Shown: positions 1-5,682 of the stretch, in pieces
Layout: every line of letters starts with the position of its first letter
How positions within the stretch are numbered: the first letter of the stretch is position 1
Source of the DNA: a virus
Reading direction: 5' to 3' (one strand)
Virus record (IMG/VR): IMGVR_UViG_3300025769_000279
Coordinates: 1-40,611 of that record
Length of the DNA stretch: 40,611 bases
Translations under genes and position numbers: made by a program
The notes under the pieces: generated by a model
What the model saw: the letters and a program-made list of their open reading frames with translations, nothing else
The model's database searches: none
Told to the model about the DNA's origin: nothing

Positions 1-11
1 AGCTTGAAGCC
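1..11. repeat. Left copy of 11-bp terminal direct repeat (candidate cos end)
   Basis: The first 11 bases (AGCTTGAAGCC) are identical to the last 11 bases of the window. The core GCTTGAAGC is a palindrome around one central base, like the rotational symmetry of lambda cohesive ends. The small terminase gene starts only about 60 bp from the other copy. The repeat could be filled-in cohesive ends or simply an assembly overlap of a circular molecule. Bases 12-83 hold nothing I recognise. Confidence 0.4.
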
Positions 12-83
12 CTCACAAGGTCATAAAGTAAGGACCCGCTAACATCAGCACAAGAGCTACTAACAAGCACGCTACGTTTCCTA

Positions 84-476
84 TCATTCATCTCTTTTGC
101 TCTGACACTTTCGACAAACAGGCCCGCGCTTCCAGTTATCGAATCGAATTATTCTTGAATCGTTGCACTCTCCGCACTCCACGTCGACCATACGCCTTTC
201 GTTGTGCATGCCCATATCAGCCATCAAGACGTAGTCGCCTAACTGCTCACCGATCCTATCCTGAACGATTCGGCGCGCGCGCATGCTTGACATGCTCTCG
301 CGCAAGCACCCGCATGAGTTGATCACCCTGCCAAGGTTACTGCCGACCACCACCACCCATTCGCCGCAATTGCATTCACACTCCCACAAAGCGCGCCGGT
401 CATGGTCGAACTCAACGAATCGAACCACTCGCAAGCGACCATGGCGCTCACCGCTTCTATCCTTTCGCTTTCTCAT
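84..476 (-). CDS. Two-zinc-motif protein, HNH/AP2-associated N-terminal type
   Basis: Protein of 130 residues with no assigned function. The N-terminal half has a basic start followed by a CECNCG motif and, after about 20 residues, SCGC. This layout is seen at the N-terminus of phage HNH/AP2-like proteins, and a close match (CECDCG ... SCGC) occurs in the protein at 13953-14555 here. The C-terminal half carries a second cysteine set (VECGEC ... VCRKC), so two zinc sites are plausible. No HNH catalytic core is visible. It is the last gene of the minus-strand block from 1899 and overlaps its upstream neighbour by 20 bp. It may be a DNA-binding remnant of a homing-type protein. Confidence 0.6.
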   Translation of the reverse strand: MRKRKDRSGERHGRLRVVRFVEFDHDRRALWECECNCGEWVVVVGSNLGRVINSCGCLRESMSSMRARRIVQDRIGEQLGDYVLMADMGMHNERRMVDVECGECNDSRIIRFDNWKRGPVCRKCQSKRDE

Positions 477-681
477 TGATCCATGAAAACGGATTGTAAT
501 TAGGTGGATCTACAATTCCAGAGAGACACTTCCAGAACTCGCGATAGACTTCGGCAAACTGTCGCGCCTCGTCTCGCTTACGCTCTAGCTTTCGGGCCAG
601 AGCGGCTAGATCATCAATGTGCTCTTGCCAGTCGATGTGCTTACCACCTGCAATGATGTCTGTTTCTGGTGTGTCACTCAT
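457..681 (-). CDS. Small hypothetical phage protein (MSDTPETD type)
   Basis: Protein of 74 residues. It opens with MSDTPETD and has a central charged helix rich in Arg, Glu and Lys (about residues 24-48), then an aromatic C-terminus. Short proteins with a D-T-P-x-T-D start and a helical middle are common in phages, but no function is known. It starts with an ATGA overlap on the upstream gene's stop and overlaps the downstream gene by 20 bp, which supports translational coupling in the 1899-84 block. Confidence 0.65.
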   Translation of the reverse strand: MSDTPETDIIAGGKHIDWQEHIDDLAALARKLERKRDEARQFAEVYREFWKCLSGIVDPPNYNPFSWINEKAKG

Positions 682-866
682 AGCTTTCTCATGTAAGGGC
701 CTAACGCTTTGTCTGCTTTCTTGCGTATATCCCGCATAGCCTCTTGTCTAATCTGCGAACTCTGAGAGTCGCACTGAGCCCAAATGCTAATTGTCACCAG
801 AGCACGCACCATGTCTAAGATCTCGGTCTCTGTAAGCGCTTTGACGGCGTTCCTTGATTCACTCAC
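678..866 (-). CDS. Small hypothetical helical protein
   Basis: Protein of 62 residues, predicted mostly helical, with no motif I recognise. It is linked by 4-bp ATGA overlaps to both neighbours: the gpZ-like gene upstream and the MSDTPETD protein downstream. That linkage is the main support for its being a real gene. No membrane segment or cysteine motif is visible. Confidence 0.6.
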   Translation of the reverse strand: MSESRNAVKALTETEILDMVRALVTISIWAQCDSQSSQIRQEAMRDIRKKADKALGPYMRKL

Positions 867-1465
867 CCTTTTCTCAGTTCATTCGCCAGTGCTCGCTGAA
901 ACTCGATCTGGAATCGACTAGCCGAGATCTTATTCAGCTTCTTATGCAGCCGCTTTTTAACCAACTCTTGCAAGATCGAGAACGCGTAAAGCTTGCGAAT
1001 CTTTCGCGAACCCGTGCGATACTTACCCGGCGCTTGCTTGAAGATTGAGCGCCCCTGCCTGCCTTCCTGGTTTCTCAGATTGGTTGGTCGAAACGCGCCC
1101 CTTACAACGCGCCCACGAAACCGCACGCGTTGCGCTCGACGCTTGCCCTTGCGGAATGACGAAACCTTAGTGTCTCTGACTTGGCCAAGGTGTAAATAGT
1201 CCTCATTGGTAATGATCTCAATGAAATCGCGCCCGCGAGTGCCGCGCTTCCGGTTTGCTGCCGTCGCCTTCTCTAGCGTGACCGCCTTGGATACGTCGCC
1301 TTTGCGACGCGGGTTCACCTCCTCGACCAGGTTGGCACGATGCACTTTGCGAATCGTTATTCCTAGACGATTCAATGCCGCACGCGTCGCCCTCGGCACC
1401 TTCTTACGCTCGATAGCGGTCAGGCTTGAGACCACGTCTCGAATGTCAGATTTTACCGAAATCAT
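863..1465 (-). CDS. Minor tail protein Z-like (lambda gpZ family)
   Basis: Basic protein of 200 residues, close to lambda gpZ in length and pattern. It has an N-terminal segment VPRATRAALNRLG, which matches the 'VPxAxxxAxNR' start of gpZ proteins. An RRKGDVSKAV stretch corresponds to the gpZ 'RRKLVKERA' region. A mid-to-late segment with RGAF and a C-terminal helix typical of the family follow. GpZ acts at the head-proximal end of the tail in lambda and is needed for a functional head-tail joint. Here it lies far from the other tail genes, at the opposite window end, with ATGA overlaps on both sides. On a circular map it lies upstream of the terminase genes on the same strand. Confidence 0.7.
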   Translation of the reverse strand: MISVKSDIRDVVSSLTAIERKKVPRATRAALNRLGITIRKVHRANLVEEVNPRRKGDVSKAVTLEKATAANRKRGTRGRDFIEIITNEDYLHLGQVRDTKVSSFRKGKRRAQRVRFRGRVVRGAFRPTNLRNQEGRQGRSIFKQAPGKYRTGSRKIRKLYAFSILQELVKKRLHKKLNKISASRFQIEFQRALANELRKG

Positions 1466-1899
1466 GACCGCGCCTCCACTTTCCGCTTGGCACCGATCCG
1501 GCCCGACTCTGCCCGCGTCAGCGTTGGCGTGTTGAGTGCTCGTTGCAGTGTCCAGCCCATCACATTAACCCGGTAGCGCACCGCTTGCGGTGAGATCGGT
1601 TGCCCGCTTTCCCGAATGGCGCGCTTGATCGTTTTTCGCGTGTTTCGAATCCGATAGGTCTTGGCCCTCTTAGGCTCTCTAGTCTCGGGAAACACAACGC
1701 CAGCAGCCCGAAGCCCTGCAGATAGTCGAGCGTTGTTTATACGGATCGGATGCGGACACGCTTGGCGCGCTTGCTGGAGTGTGTACCCCATAGCGGCCAG
1801 CGCGCGGAATTGATCCGCTACCTGATAAGCAACTGCCATGACGCGCGCACTGTCAGCGCTATTCCGGCACCCGGTCAATAAGTCGGCATCGGTGGACAT
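1462..1899 (-). CDS. Putative DNA-binding protein with GW-x5-AL modular motif
   Basis: Protein of 145 residues and the first gene of the 1899-84 block. The C-terminal part has a basic linker followed by ISPQAVRYRVNVMGWTLQRA and an L-N-T-P end. This resembles the short helix-turn-helix 'xxxRxxxGWxxxxAL' modules seen in phage HNH-associated and transcription-related proteins. The N-terminal part contains a similar GYTLQQARQACPHP segment, so there may be two repeats of a DNA-binding module. It sits directly downstream of a candidate promoter and GTTGTCA repeats, so it could be a regulator of the late block. Function is inferred from the module only. Confidence 0.6.
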   Translation of the reverse strand: MSTDADLLTGCRNSADSARVMAVAYQVADQFRALAAMGYTLQQARQACPHPIRINNARLSAGLRAAGVVFPETREPKRAKTYRIRNTRKTIKRAIRESGQPISPQAVRYRVNVMGWTLQRALNTPTLTRAESGRIGAKRKVEARS

Positions 1900-1919
1900 A
1901 ATCGCACACGCTCGGACGC

Positions 1920-1940
1920 GTTGTCAGTCTCGTTGTCAGT
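1920..1940 (+). repeat. GTTGTCA pair, left arm
   Basis: Two copies of GTTGTCAGT begin at 1920 and 1932, 12 bp apart and in the same orientation. A near-identical pair with the same 12-bp spacing lies at 2084-2104. The spacing is close to one helical turn, as expected for cooperative protein binding. They could be integrase arm sites or repressor operators. This copy lies just downstream of the candidate minus-strand promoter. Confidence 0.6.
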
Positions 1941-1954
1941 CCTGAGCGCCCATT

Positions 1955-1982
1955 AATGTAACTCATTGACGATCAGTGGCAA
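1955..1982 (-). promoter_or_regulatory. Candidate sigma-70 promoter for the 1899-84 block
   Basis: On the minus strand, TTGCCA (1982-1977) is followed after 16 bp by TACATT (1960-1955). The predicted start falls near 1948, about 50 bp upstream of the ATG at 1899. The GTTGTCA pair at 1920-1940 would lie in the initially transcribed region. Motif match only. Confidence 0.35.
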
Positions 1983-2083
1983 CTACCAACAAGAATTGAA
2001 CCCCCTTGGGTCACCTGCGGGGCGTTGGTGGTGCGGTTAGGCCTATAAAATAAGGGTTTGGACGTGCTCGCATACGGTCGCAT

Positions 2084-2104
2084 GTTGTCAATTTCGTTGT
2101 CAAT
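2084..2104 (+). repeat. GTTGTCA pair, right arm
   Basis: Two copies of GTTGTCAAT begin at 2084 and 2096, in the same orientation and with the same 12-bp spacing as the pair at 1920-1940. The two pairs are 164 bp apart, a typical P to P' arm distance for tyrosine integrase attachment sites. Confidence 0.6.
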
Positions 2105-2174
2105 TTCCCTTGCTGATCGAGCCGAAATCGGGCAATTTTGCCGTGCGGCTGAGTAGGTCGTAATCTTCATTCCT

Positions 2175-2215
2175 GAAAGGCCCGCTGGTTCCCTAGTTTT
2201 CCCAGCGGGCCTTTC
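2175..2215. terminator. Strong hairpin upstream of integrase
   Basis: A perfect 14-bp inverted repeat (GAAAGGCCCGCTGG at 2175-2188, its complement at 2202-2215) with a 13-base loop. It resembles a bidirectional intrinsic terminator, though the T run after the plus-strand stem is short. It sits 28 bp before the integrase ATG, so it could insulate or attenuate integrase transcription. It may also be host sequence carried with the attachment site. Confidence 0.65.
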
Positions 2216-2243
2216 TTGTGCCCTGTGATACCGTGTCACCGTC

Positions 2244-3377
2244 ATGGCCAGCATTCGTCAGAAACCGGGCTCTCCCTATTGGTATGCCTGTCTCACGCTC
2301 CCACACGCGCGCACAGAGCGTTCCACGCGCATCAGGTGCGCCGATGGTGTCCAAGCCCGAAGACGCGCACAAGCGCTCGCTGACCTATGGGAACGCGATC
2401 TACTCGACCAGCGCGAGGCCCAACGCGCGCATGCGGTCGTCGATGAAATCATAGGCAAGTTGCACGGTGCCGGCGCCGTCCTCACCGTGCCTGCCTATCT
2501 AGATCAATGGCTAGCCGCTCGCGAGGGCGAGCTAGCACCCGGCACCTATCGAGTCTACGAAAAACGCCTGCGCGAGTTCGGTCACTCGGTCCGCACCGCT
2601 ACGCTGAGCCAACTCTCAAGTGAGCATGTGCGCAAGTTCCGCGATGATCTCGCCAAGCGCGTCGGCGTTAACACGGTCAACAAATACCTCTCAACGGTCA
2701 AGACCGTACTGCAGGACGCCGTTAGGGACGGTCATCTAGCAAGCAACCCATGCGACGCGTTGCGCCGTCTCAAGGCCAAACGCGCCGATACTAGACGCGC
2801 CTTTACGCTCGATGAGCTTCGACGCGTGCATGAGCTAGCGTCGCCCGAATGGCAAAGCATGATCCTATTTGGGCTCTACACGGGCCAGCGTCTGCAAGAC
2901 ATCGCGGCCCTCACTTGGGCCAGCCTTGATCTCGTTACACAAGAGGCACGCTTTGTGACCGGCAAAGGCAACAAGCGCATGGTCGTGCCGCTGCACCCAT
3001 GTTTAATGGATCACATCCAGGCCATGCAGACACCGAGCGACCCTAACGCGCCATTGCACCCTGACGCCTTCGCCGTCGTCGCCAAGGCTGGTCGCGTGTC
3101 CACGCTGAGCAATGCCTTTCGAGATATCCTCGCCAGCGCTGGCCTTGTCCGCACCCGCTATGTCAAAGCCAACCGGGAAGGGGACCGCCGCCAACAATCC
3201 GAGCTGAGCTTCCACTCGCTGCGCCACACGGCCACAACGCTACTCAAGCAAGCGGGCATTTCCGGCCCGGTCGTGCAAGAGCTGATTGGCCATGAGTCTG
3301 ACGCCGTCAACCGGGTCTACACTCACATCGACGCTGAAACGTTGCGCGCTGCCAACGCTTCATTGCCTCGGCTTTAA
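2244..3377 (+). CDS. int: Tyrosine-family site-specific integrase
   Basis: Protein of 377 residues, normal length for phage integrases. An N-terminal arm-binding part is followed by a SAM-like core-binding domain (about residues 80-165) and a C-terminal catalytic domain. Visible catalytic residues are the Arg in TGQRLQDI (about 215), the Lys in TGKGNKR, His and Arg in FHSLRHT (about 322) and the GHES motif. The nucleophile is the Tyr in RVYTHID (about residue 359). It would integrate and excise the phage genome at attP/attB. It is transcribed away from the 1900-2243 control region and overlaps the convergent gene at 3374 by four bases. An 18-codon copy of its 3' end lies at 3667-3720. Confidence 0.93.
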   Translation: MASIRQKPGSPYWYACLTLPHARTERSTRIRCADGVQARRRAQALADLWERDLLDQREAQRAHAVVDEIIGKLHGAGAVLTVPAYLDQWLAAREGELAPGTYRVYEKRLREFGHSVRTATLSQLSSEHVRKFRDDLAKRVGVNTVNKYLSTVKTVLQDAVRDGHLASNPCDALRRLKAKRADTRRAFTLDELRRVHELASPEWQSMILFGLYTGQRLQDIAALTWASLDLVTQEARFVTGKGNKRMVVPLHPCLMDHIQAMQTPSDPNAPLHPDAFAVVAKAGRVSTLSNAFRDILASAGLVRTRYVKANREGDRRQQSELSFHSLRHTATTLLKQAGISGPVVQELIGHESDAVNRVYTHIDAETLRAANASLPRL

Positions 3378-3616
3378 GGAGCGCCGCCGATTTCTTCTAA
3401 CATCTTTCTCACGTAGGCTGAAATATTCTTTCCCTCGATCAGTTCGCCGCCTTCCCCTCCCGCCTCTAAGGCGTATTGCATGGCCGCGCCCAAACCCGCG
3501 TCCATGATGCTAGCATAAATCCTCTCCTGCTTTGTTGCCGTGCTCATGTCCGGGTCCATCGAGCAAGCAATGTTTCCGCCGTCGACTTCTTTAATTACCA
3601 TCATGCATGTTATCAT
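3374..3616 (-). CDS. Small hypothetical protein between integrase and integrase remnant
   Basis: Protein of up to 80 residues. Several starts are possible near the N-terminus (M1, M5, M6), and none has a clear ribosome site. The middle is GAAMQYALEAGGEGGE and the end is helical (NISAYVRKMLEE). No family recognised. It converges on the integrase with overlapping stop codons and lies between the intact integrase end and a second, diverged integrase end, so it may have arrived with a recombination event at this spot. Confidence 0.5.
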   Translation of the reverse strand: MITCMMVIKEVDGGNIACSMDPDMSTATKQERIYASIMDAGLGAAMQYALEAGGEGGELIEGKNISAYVRKMLEEIGGAP

Positions 3617-3666
3617 TTTATTTTTCTTGTTAGTGGTTAAATTCTTTCAAACTTTCCAGCGCTTCC

Positions 3667-3720
3667 CACATAGACGCCGAGACGTTGCGCGCTGCCAATG
3701 CGTTGTTGCCTAAGCTTTAA
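3667..3720 (+). pseudogene. Remnant of a second integrase C-terminus
   Basis: The 54 bases encode HIDAETLRAANALLPKL followed by TAA, against HIDAETLRAANASLPRL and TAA at the true integrase end (3324-3377). The DNA differs at 9 of 54 positions, mostly silent, so it derives from a related but distinct integrase rather than a recent copy. No matching sequence precedes it, so it cannot be expressed as an integrase. It marks an old recombination joint. Confidence 0.8.
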
Positions 3721-3743
3721 CCGCCTGAAATAGACGGATTTCT

Positions 3744-3773
3744 GCCTATCACCCCTATTTGGACGTGATAGGC
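3744..3773. terminator. Hairpin at the end of the 4894-3755 gene group
   Basis: A 9-bp perfect inverted repeat (GCCTATCAC at 3744-3752, complement at 3765-3773) with a 12-base loop. It overlaps the last codons of the gene ending at 3755. There is no T run after it on the minus strand, so a terminator role is uncertain. Confidence 0.35.
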
Positions 3774-4039
3774 GGAACTCTGTCGAATTGACTGTTCGGC
3801 TCAAGAAATCCCGCCGCAATCTCCAACCCTTTTGCCACCCCGGCAGACCAAGCGGCGGCGTTCTTGTCGCTCGTCCTTGTCGCCGCGTCTGCGTTCCCCT
3901 CTCGTTTCGCCTCGATAGCTAGAAGGGCATGGGCAATCCGCCGCTCCATCTTGCGGGCTTCCGTGTAGATGTTTCGCGGGTTCAGATCAGAGTCAGACCT
4001 GCCCCCAGTTCGGAGGCAGGCCCTTTCAATCGTTTTCAT
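3755..4039 (-). CDS. Small hypothetical protein
   Basis: Protein of 94 residues from the ATG at 4039, chosen because it gives an ATGA overlap with the stop of the upstream gene; a longer form from 4060 is possible. The middle is helical and charged (TEARKMERRIAHALLAIEAK), followed by a Ser/Ala-rich segment and AAWSAGVAKGLEIAAGFL. Proteins of this pattern occur in phage accessory regions without known function. It is the last gene of the group led by the promoter near 4957. Confidence 0.6.
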   Translation of the reverse strand: MKTIERACLRTGGRSDSDLNPRNIYTEARKMERRIAHALLAIEAKREGNADAATRTSDKNAAAWSAGVAKGLEIAAGFLEPNSQFDRVPPITSK

Positions 4040-4212
4040 TTTCTCGCTCGTTTTATCCATTCGGTGATTTGCCCCGATTGGCTGCGTTTCTTCGCCTTAC
4101 AAAGCTTGCGGAACTTTTCCGCGTGTTCTGGCTCGATTTTCACTGTGATCGCCTCCAGAGGGGTTGCGCGGGGCTTGCGCCCCGCTCCCTTGCGTTTTCC
4201 GCCGTGACTCAT
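4036..4212 (-). CDS. Ribbon-helix-helix-like small DNA-binding protein
   Basis: Protein of 58 residues from the ATG at 4212, which overlaps the upstream stop by four bases. The N-terminus GGKRKGAGRKP is the glycine/lysine tail common on phage ribbon-helix-helix and similar DNA-binding proteins. It is followed by a short strand (AITVKIEP), a helix (EHAEKFRKLCKAKK) and a second helix (SGQITEWIKRAR), the expected order for this fold. It probably acts as a small repressor. A similar protein is at 4515-4673. Confidence 0.6.
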   Translation of the reverse strand: MSHGGKRKGAGRKPRATPLEAITVKIEPEHAEKFRKLCKAKKRSQSGQITEWIKRARK

Positions 4213-4379
4213 GCTCCCATTTGGATCATCTCCATTGCCCATTGCTTCCTTGTTTCTTGTGGGATTGTTGCGAGTAGCTCTTTCTGTGATTCGGCGTCTT
4301 TTGGGATCTCAACACCGCGAAGGCGGAAGAATTGAGCGGCTTTGAATTGGAGGTAGTCTTTGATGTCGTTCGTTGTCAT
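4209..4379 (-). CDS. Small hypothetical protein, 56 residues
   Basis: A short gene starting at the ATG at 4379 (MTTNDIKDYLQFKAAQFFRL) and ending in MEMIQMGA. It is acidic-helical with no known motif. Its stop overlaps the start of the next gene (ATGA at 4212-4209), which supports it being real. An unusually placed promoter-like TATTCT lies six bases upstream of its start codon, so it may also have its own, possibly leaderless, transcript. Confidence 0.6.
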   Translation of the reverse strand: MTTNDIKDYLQFKAAQFFRLRGVEIPKDAESQKELLATIPQETRKQWAMEMIQMGA

Positions 4380-4514
4380 GCGTGTAGAATACCTCTTTTT
4401 TGATTTCGCGCAAGTCTTTTTTCATGTTTTTCTGCATTTATTTTCACGCAAGACCGGAAAAGCGAACAAAACGTCGCAGCTAATCCTTCGGATAGCTGGA
4501 CTCAGCGTTCTGTC

Positions 4515-4673
4515 TCAAGCATCGTTGGCGAGATCCGTTAGCCATTGAGTGAGCGATTTCCCCGCTTTCCGTGCTTTGCGAACCCACTCACCTTTGCGGG
4601 AGAGATCGCAACGGAACCGGACGACCCCTTGCTTGGAGTCGTCCTTGGTTGTGCCTTTTGGGCGGCCTCTCAT
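4515..4673 (-). CDS. Ribbon-helix-helix-like protein with GRPKG hook
   Basis: Protein of 52 residues starting at the ATG at 4673, overlapping the upstream stop by four bases. It opens with MRGRPKGTTK, an AT-hook-like basic tail. A strand (VVRFRCDL) and two helices ending in SLTQWLTDLAND follow, the usual order of a ribbon-helix-helix DNA-binding domain. It resembles the protein at 4036-4212 in layout. Probably a small transcriptional regulator of this accessory block. Between its end and the next gene (4380-4514) only promoter-like sequence is seen. Confidence 0.6.
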   Translation of the reverse strand: MRGRPKGTTKDDSKQGVVRFRCDLSRKGEWVRKARKAGKSLTQWLTDLANDA

Positions 4674-4894
4674 GCCTCTAAAAACACTACCTTAGCTCCA
4701 AATGCACCATCGCGCTGGACGCTGCCAACATTAAAGATATGCACCTCGTCAGATTCTGGCCATGCCATCCAATGGATTTCGAGCCCTTTGATATTGGCGA
4801 TATTATGTCCGCCTTTCGCCTCGCTTTGATTTGCGTTCTTGATCTTTGATGCGGTGAGCTTAACGCCTTGGATGGTTACTGTCTTTTGAGTCAT
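4670..4894 (-). CDS. Small hypothetical protein
   Basis: Protein of 74 residues, predicted beta-rich, with no recognised family (centre KGLEIHWMAWPESDEVHIFN). It is the first gene after the promoter at 4954-4959 and is coupled by ATGA to the ribbon-helix-helix gene at 4673. No catalytic or metal motif visible. Confidence 0.6.
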   Translation of the reverse strand: MTQKTVTIQGVKLTASKIKNANQSEAKGGHNIANIKGLEIHWMAWPESDEVHIFNVGSVQRDGAFGAKVVFLEA

Positions 4895-4953
4895 GGTCTT
4901 CTAGATTTTAGATTTCTCAGATCCGCTGAGGCGGTATCGCGTCTTGCGATGTG

Positions 4954-4959
4954 ATTATA
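4954..4959 (-). promoter_or_regulatory. TATAAT -10 element upstream of 4894 gene
   Basis: On the minus strand a perfect TATAAT lies about 60 bp upstream of the ATG at 4894, inside an AT-rich gap (4895-5053). A -35 box is not clear: TTGTAG lies a little too far upstream. It would drive the small-gene group 4894-3755. The rest of the gap also contains one copy of the GCAGAACAAGGC motif at 5012-5023. Confidence 0.5.
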
Positions 4960-5053
4960 ATACGCGGTTTCTTGCGTGTGTCTACAATTAATTTAACATT
5001 CTACGAAAAAAGCAGAACAAGGCAGGGCTCATCGACTGCCGATCACGCTGGAG

Positions 5054-5338
5054 TTAATTTGGAGAGTCACCGGCACGGCAGCGAGAGGCTTTGACGTTCG
5101 TCAAAGAATCCACTTCCATCATCACTCGGAGGATTTCGGCGGCGACTTGGGGGACGATGGCGTTTCCAAGTCCTCTAAGTCGGTCCACCCTGTGGGGTAC
5201 CCCATCAACCACTCGACCCATGCCGGATTCAGCGAGCCATTCCCTTTCTTCGATCCATGTATTGCCGCAACATCCCCCTGTTCCGATAATGGCGGCTAGC
5301 CTACTTACGTTCGATTCCTGCCAAGTGTGGAGCTTCAT
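5054..5338 (-). CDS. Orphan C-terminus of a cytosine-5 DNA methyltransferase
   Basis: Protein of 94 residues. Its second half, with GMGRVVDGVPHRVDRLRGLG followed by NAIVPQ and a helix, is the motif X end of phage C5 cytosine methyltransferases. The catalytic Pro-Cys loop, the ENV motif and the SAM-binding start are absent, so it cannot methylate alone. The first 30 residues do not look like a methyltransferase. It may be a decayed fragment, or a C-terminal module retained for DNA binding. It has an intact start and stop and a clean spacing to its upstream neighbour. Confidence 0.65.
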   Translation of the reverse strand: MKLHTWQESNVSRLAAIIGTGGCCGNTWIEEREWLAESGMGRVVDGVPHRVDRLRGLGNAIVPQVAAEILRVMMEVDSLTNVKASRCRAGDSPN

Positions 5339-5349
5339 TTAACCAAATA

Positions 5350-5682
5350 TTATCTTGGATCGATCACAAAGGCAGAACAAGGCGGATCAGGCAAACAAAC
5401 CAAACCGCCTTCGACCGCGTGATATGATGCCCCCGCAAGATTTCCGGGAAATGTTCCGCCTGGTGCCTCGCGCCGATAAATGGCAGCGTCACACTGGACA
5501 CAAAGTCCAGTTCTCCCGAGCGTTCCCACTCCATGCACGTAAATCTGCGACTCGCTGTTCGAGTATTCGGGCGTGATTTTGCACTTCACGGTTGGGAGCC
5601 CTTCCACGCGATCACAAGGCAGAACAAGACGCGGCACGCCAACGCCCTCCTCGCTTCGCTCGTCTGTCATGGGTGCGCTCAT
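5350..5682 (-). CDS. Hypothetical protein with CxxC pair
   Basis: Protein of 110 residues from the ATG at 5682, chosen because it overlaps the sigma-factor stop by four bases (ATGA). It contains a CVQCDAAIYRRE motif that could bind zinc with other cysteines nearby, and a Gly/Pro-rich C-terminus. No family recognised. Two of the three GGCAGAACAAG-type repeats fall inside it, in different frames, which suggests part of it arose by duplication. Confidence 0.55.
   Translation of the reverse strand: MSAPMTDERSEEGVGVPRLVLPCDRVEGLPTVKCKITPEYSNSESQIYVHGVGTLGRTGLCVQCDAAIYRREAPGGTFPGNLAGASYHAVEGGLVCLPDPPCSAFVIDPR

Larger units (their letters stand above)
1900..2243. promoter_or_regulatory. Integrase/late-block intergenic region, candidate attP
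   Basis: A 344-bp gene-free stretch between the minus-strand 1899 block and the plus-strand integrase. It holds two pairs of GTTGTCA repeats (1920-1940 and 2084-2104), a candidate minus-strand promoter and a strong hairpin next to the integrase start. Position beside the integrase and paired flanking repeats fit an attP with arm-type sites around a core. A T-loop-like GGTTCAATT (minus strand, near 1995-2005) is the only hint of a tRNA-derived core and is weak. Confidence 0.45.

Noticed and set aside
1990-2010. tRNA gene or 3' tRNA fragment (T-loop-like GGTTCAATT on minus strand)
   Set aside because: The T-stem does not pair properly and no acceptor end is aligned; at most a weak hint for the att core.
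3637-3819. 60-residue minus ORF across the integrase remnant
   Set aside because: It is antisense to the recognisable integrase end and has no motif or coupling.
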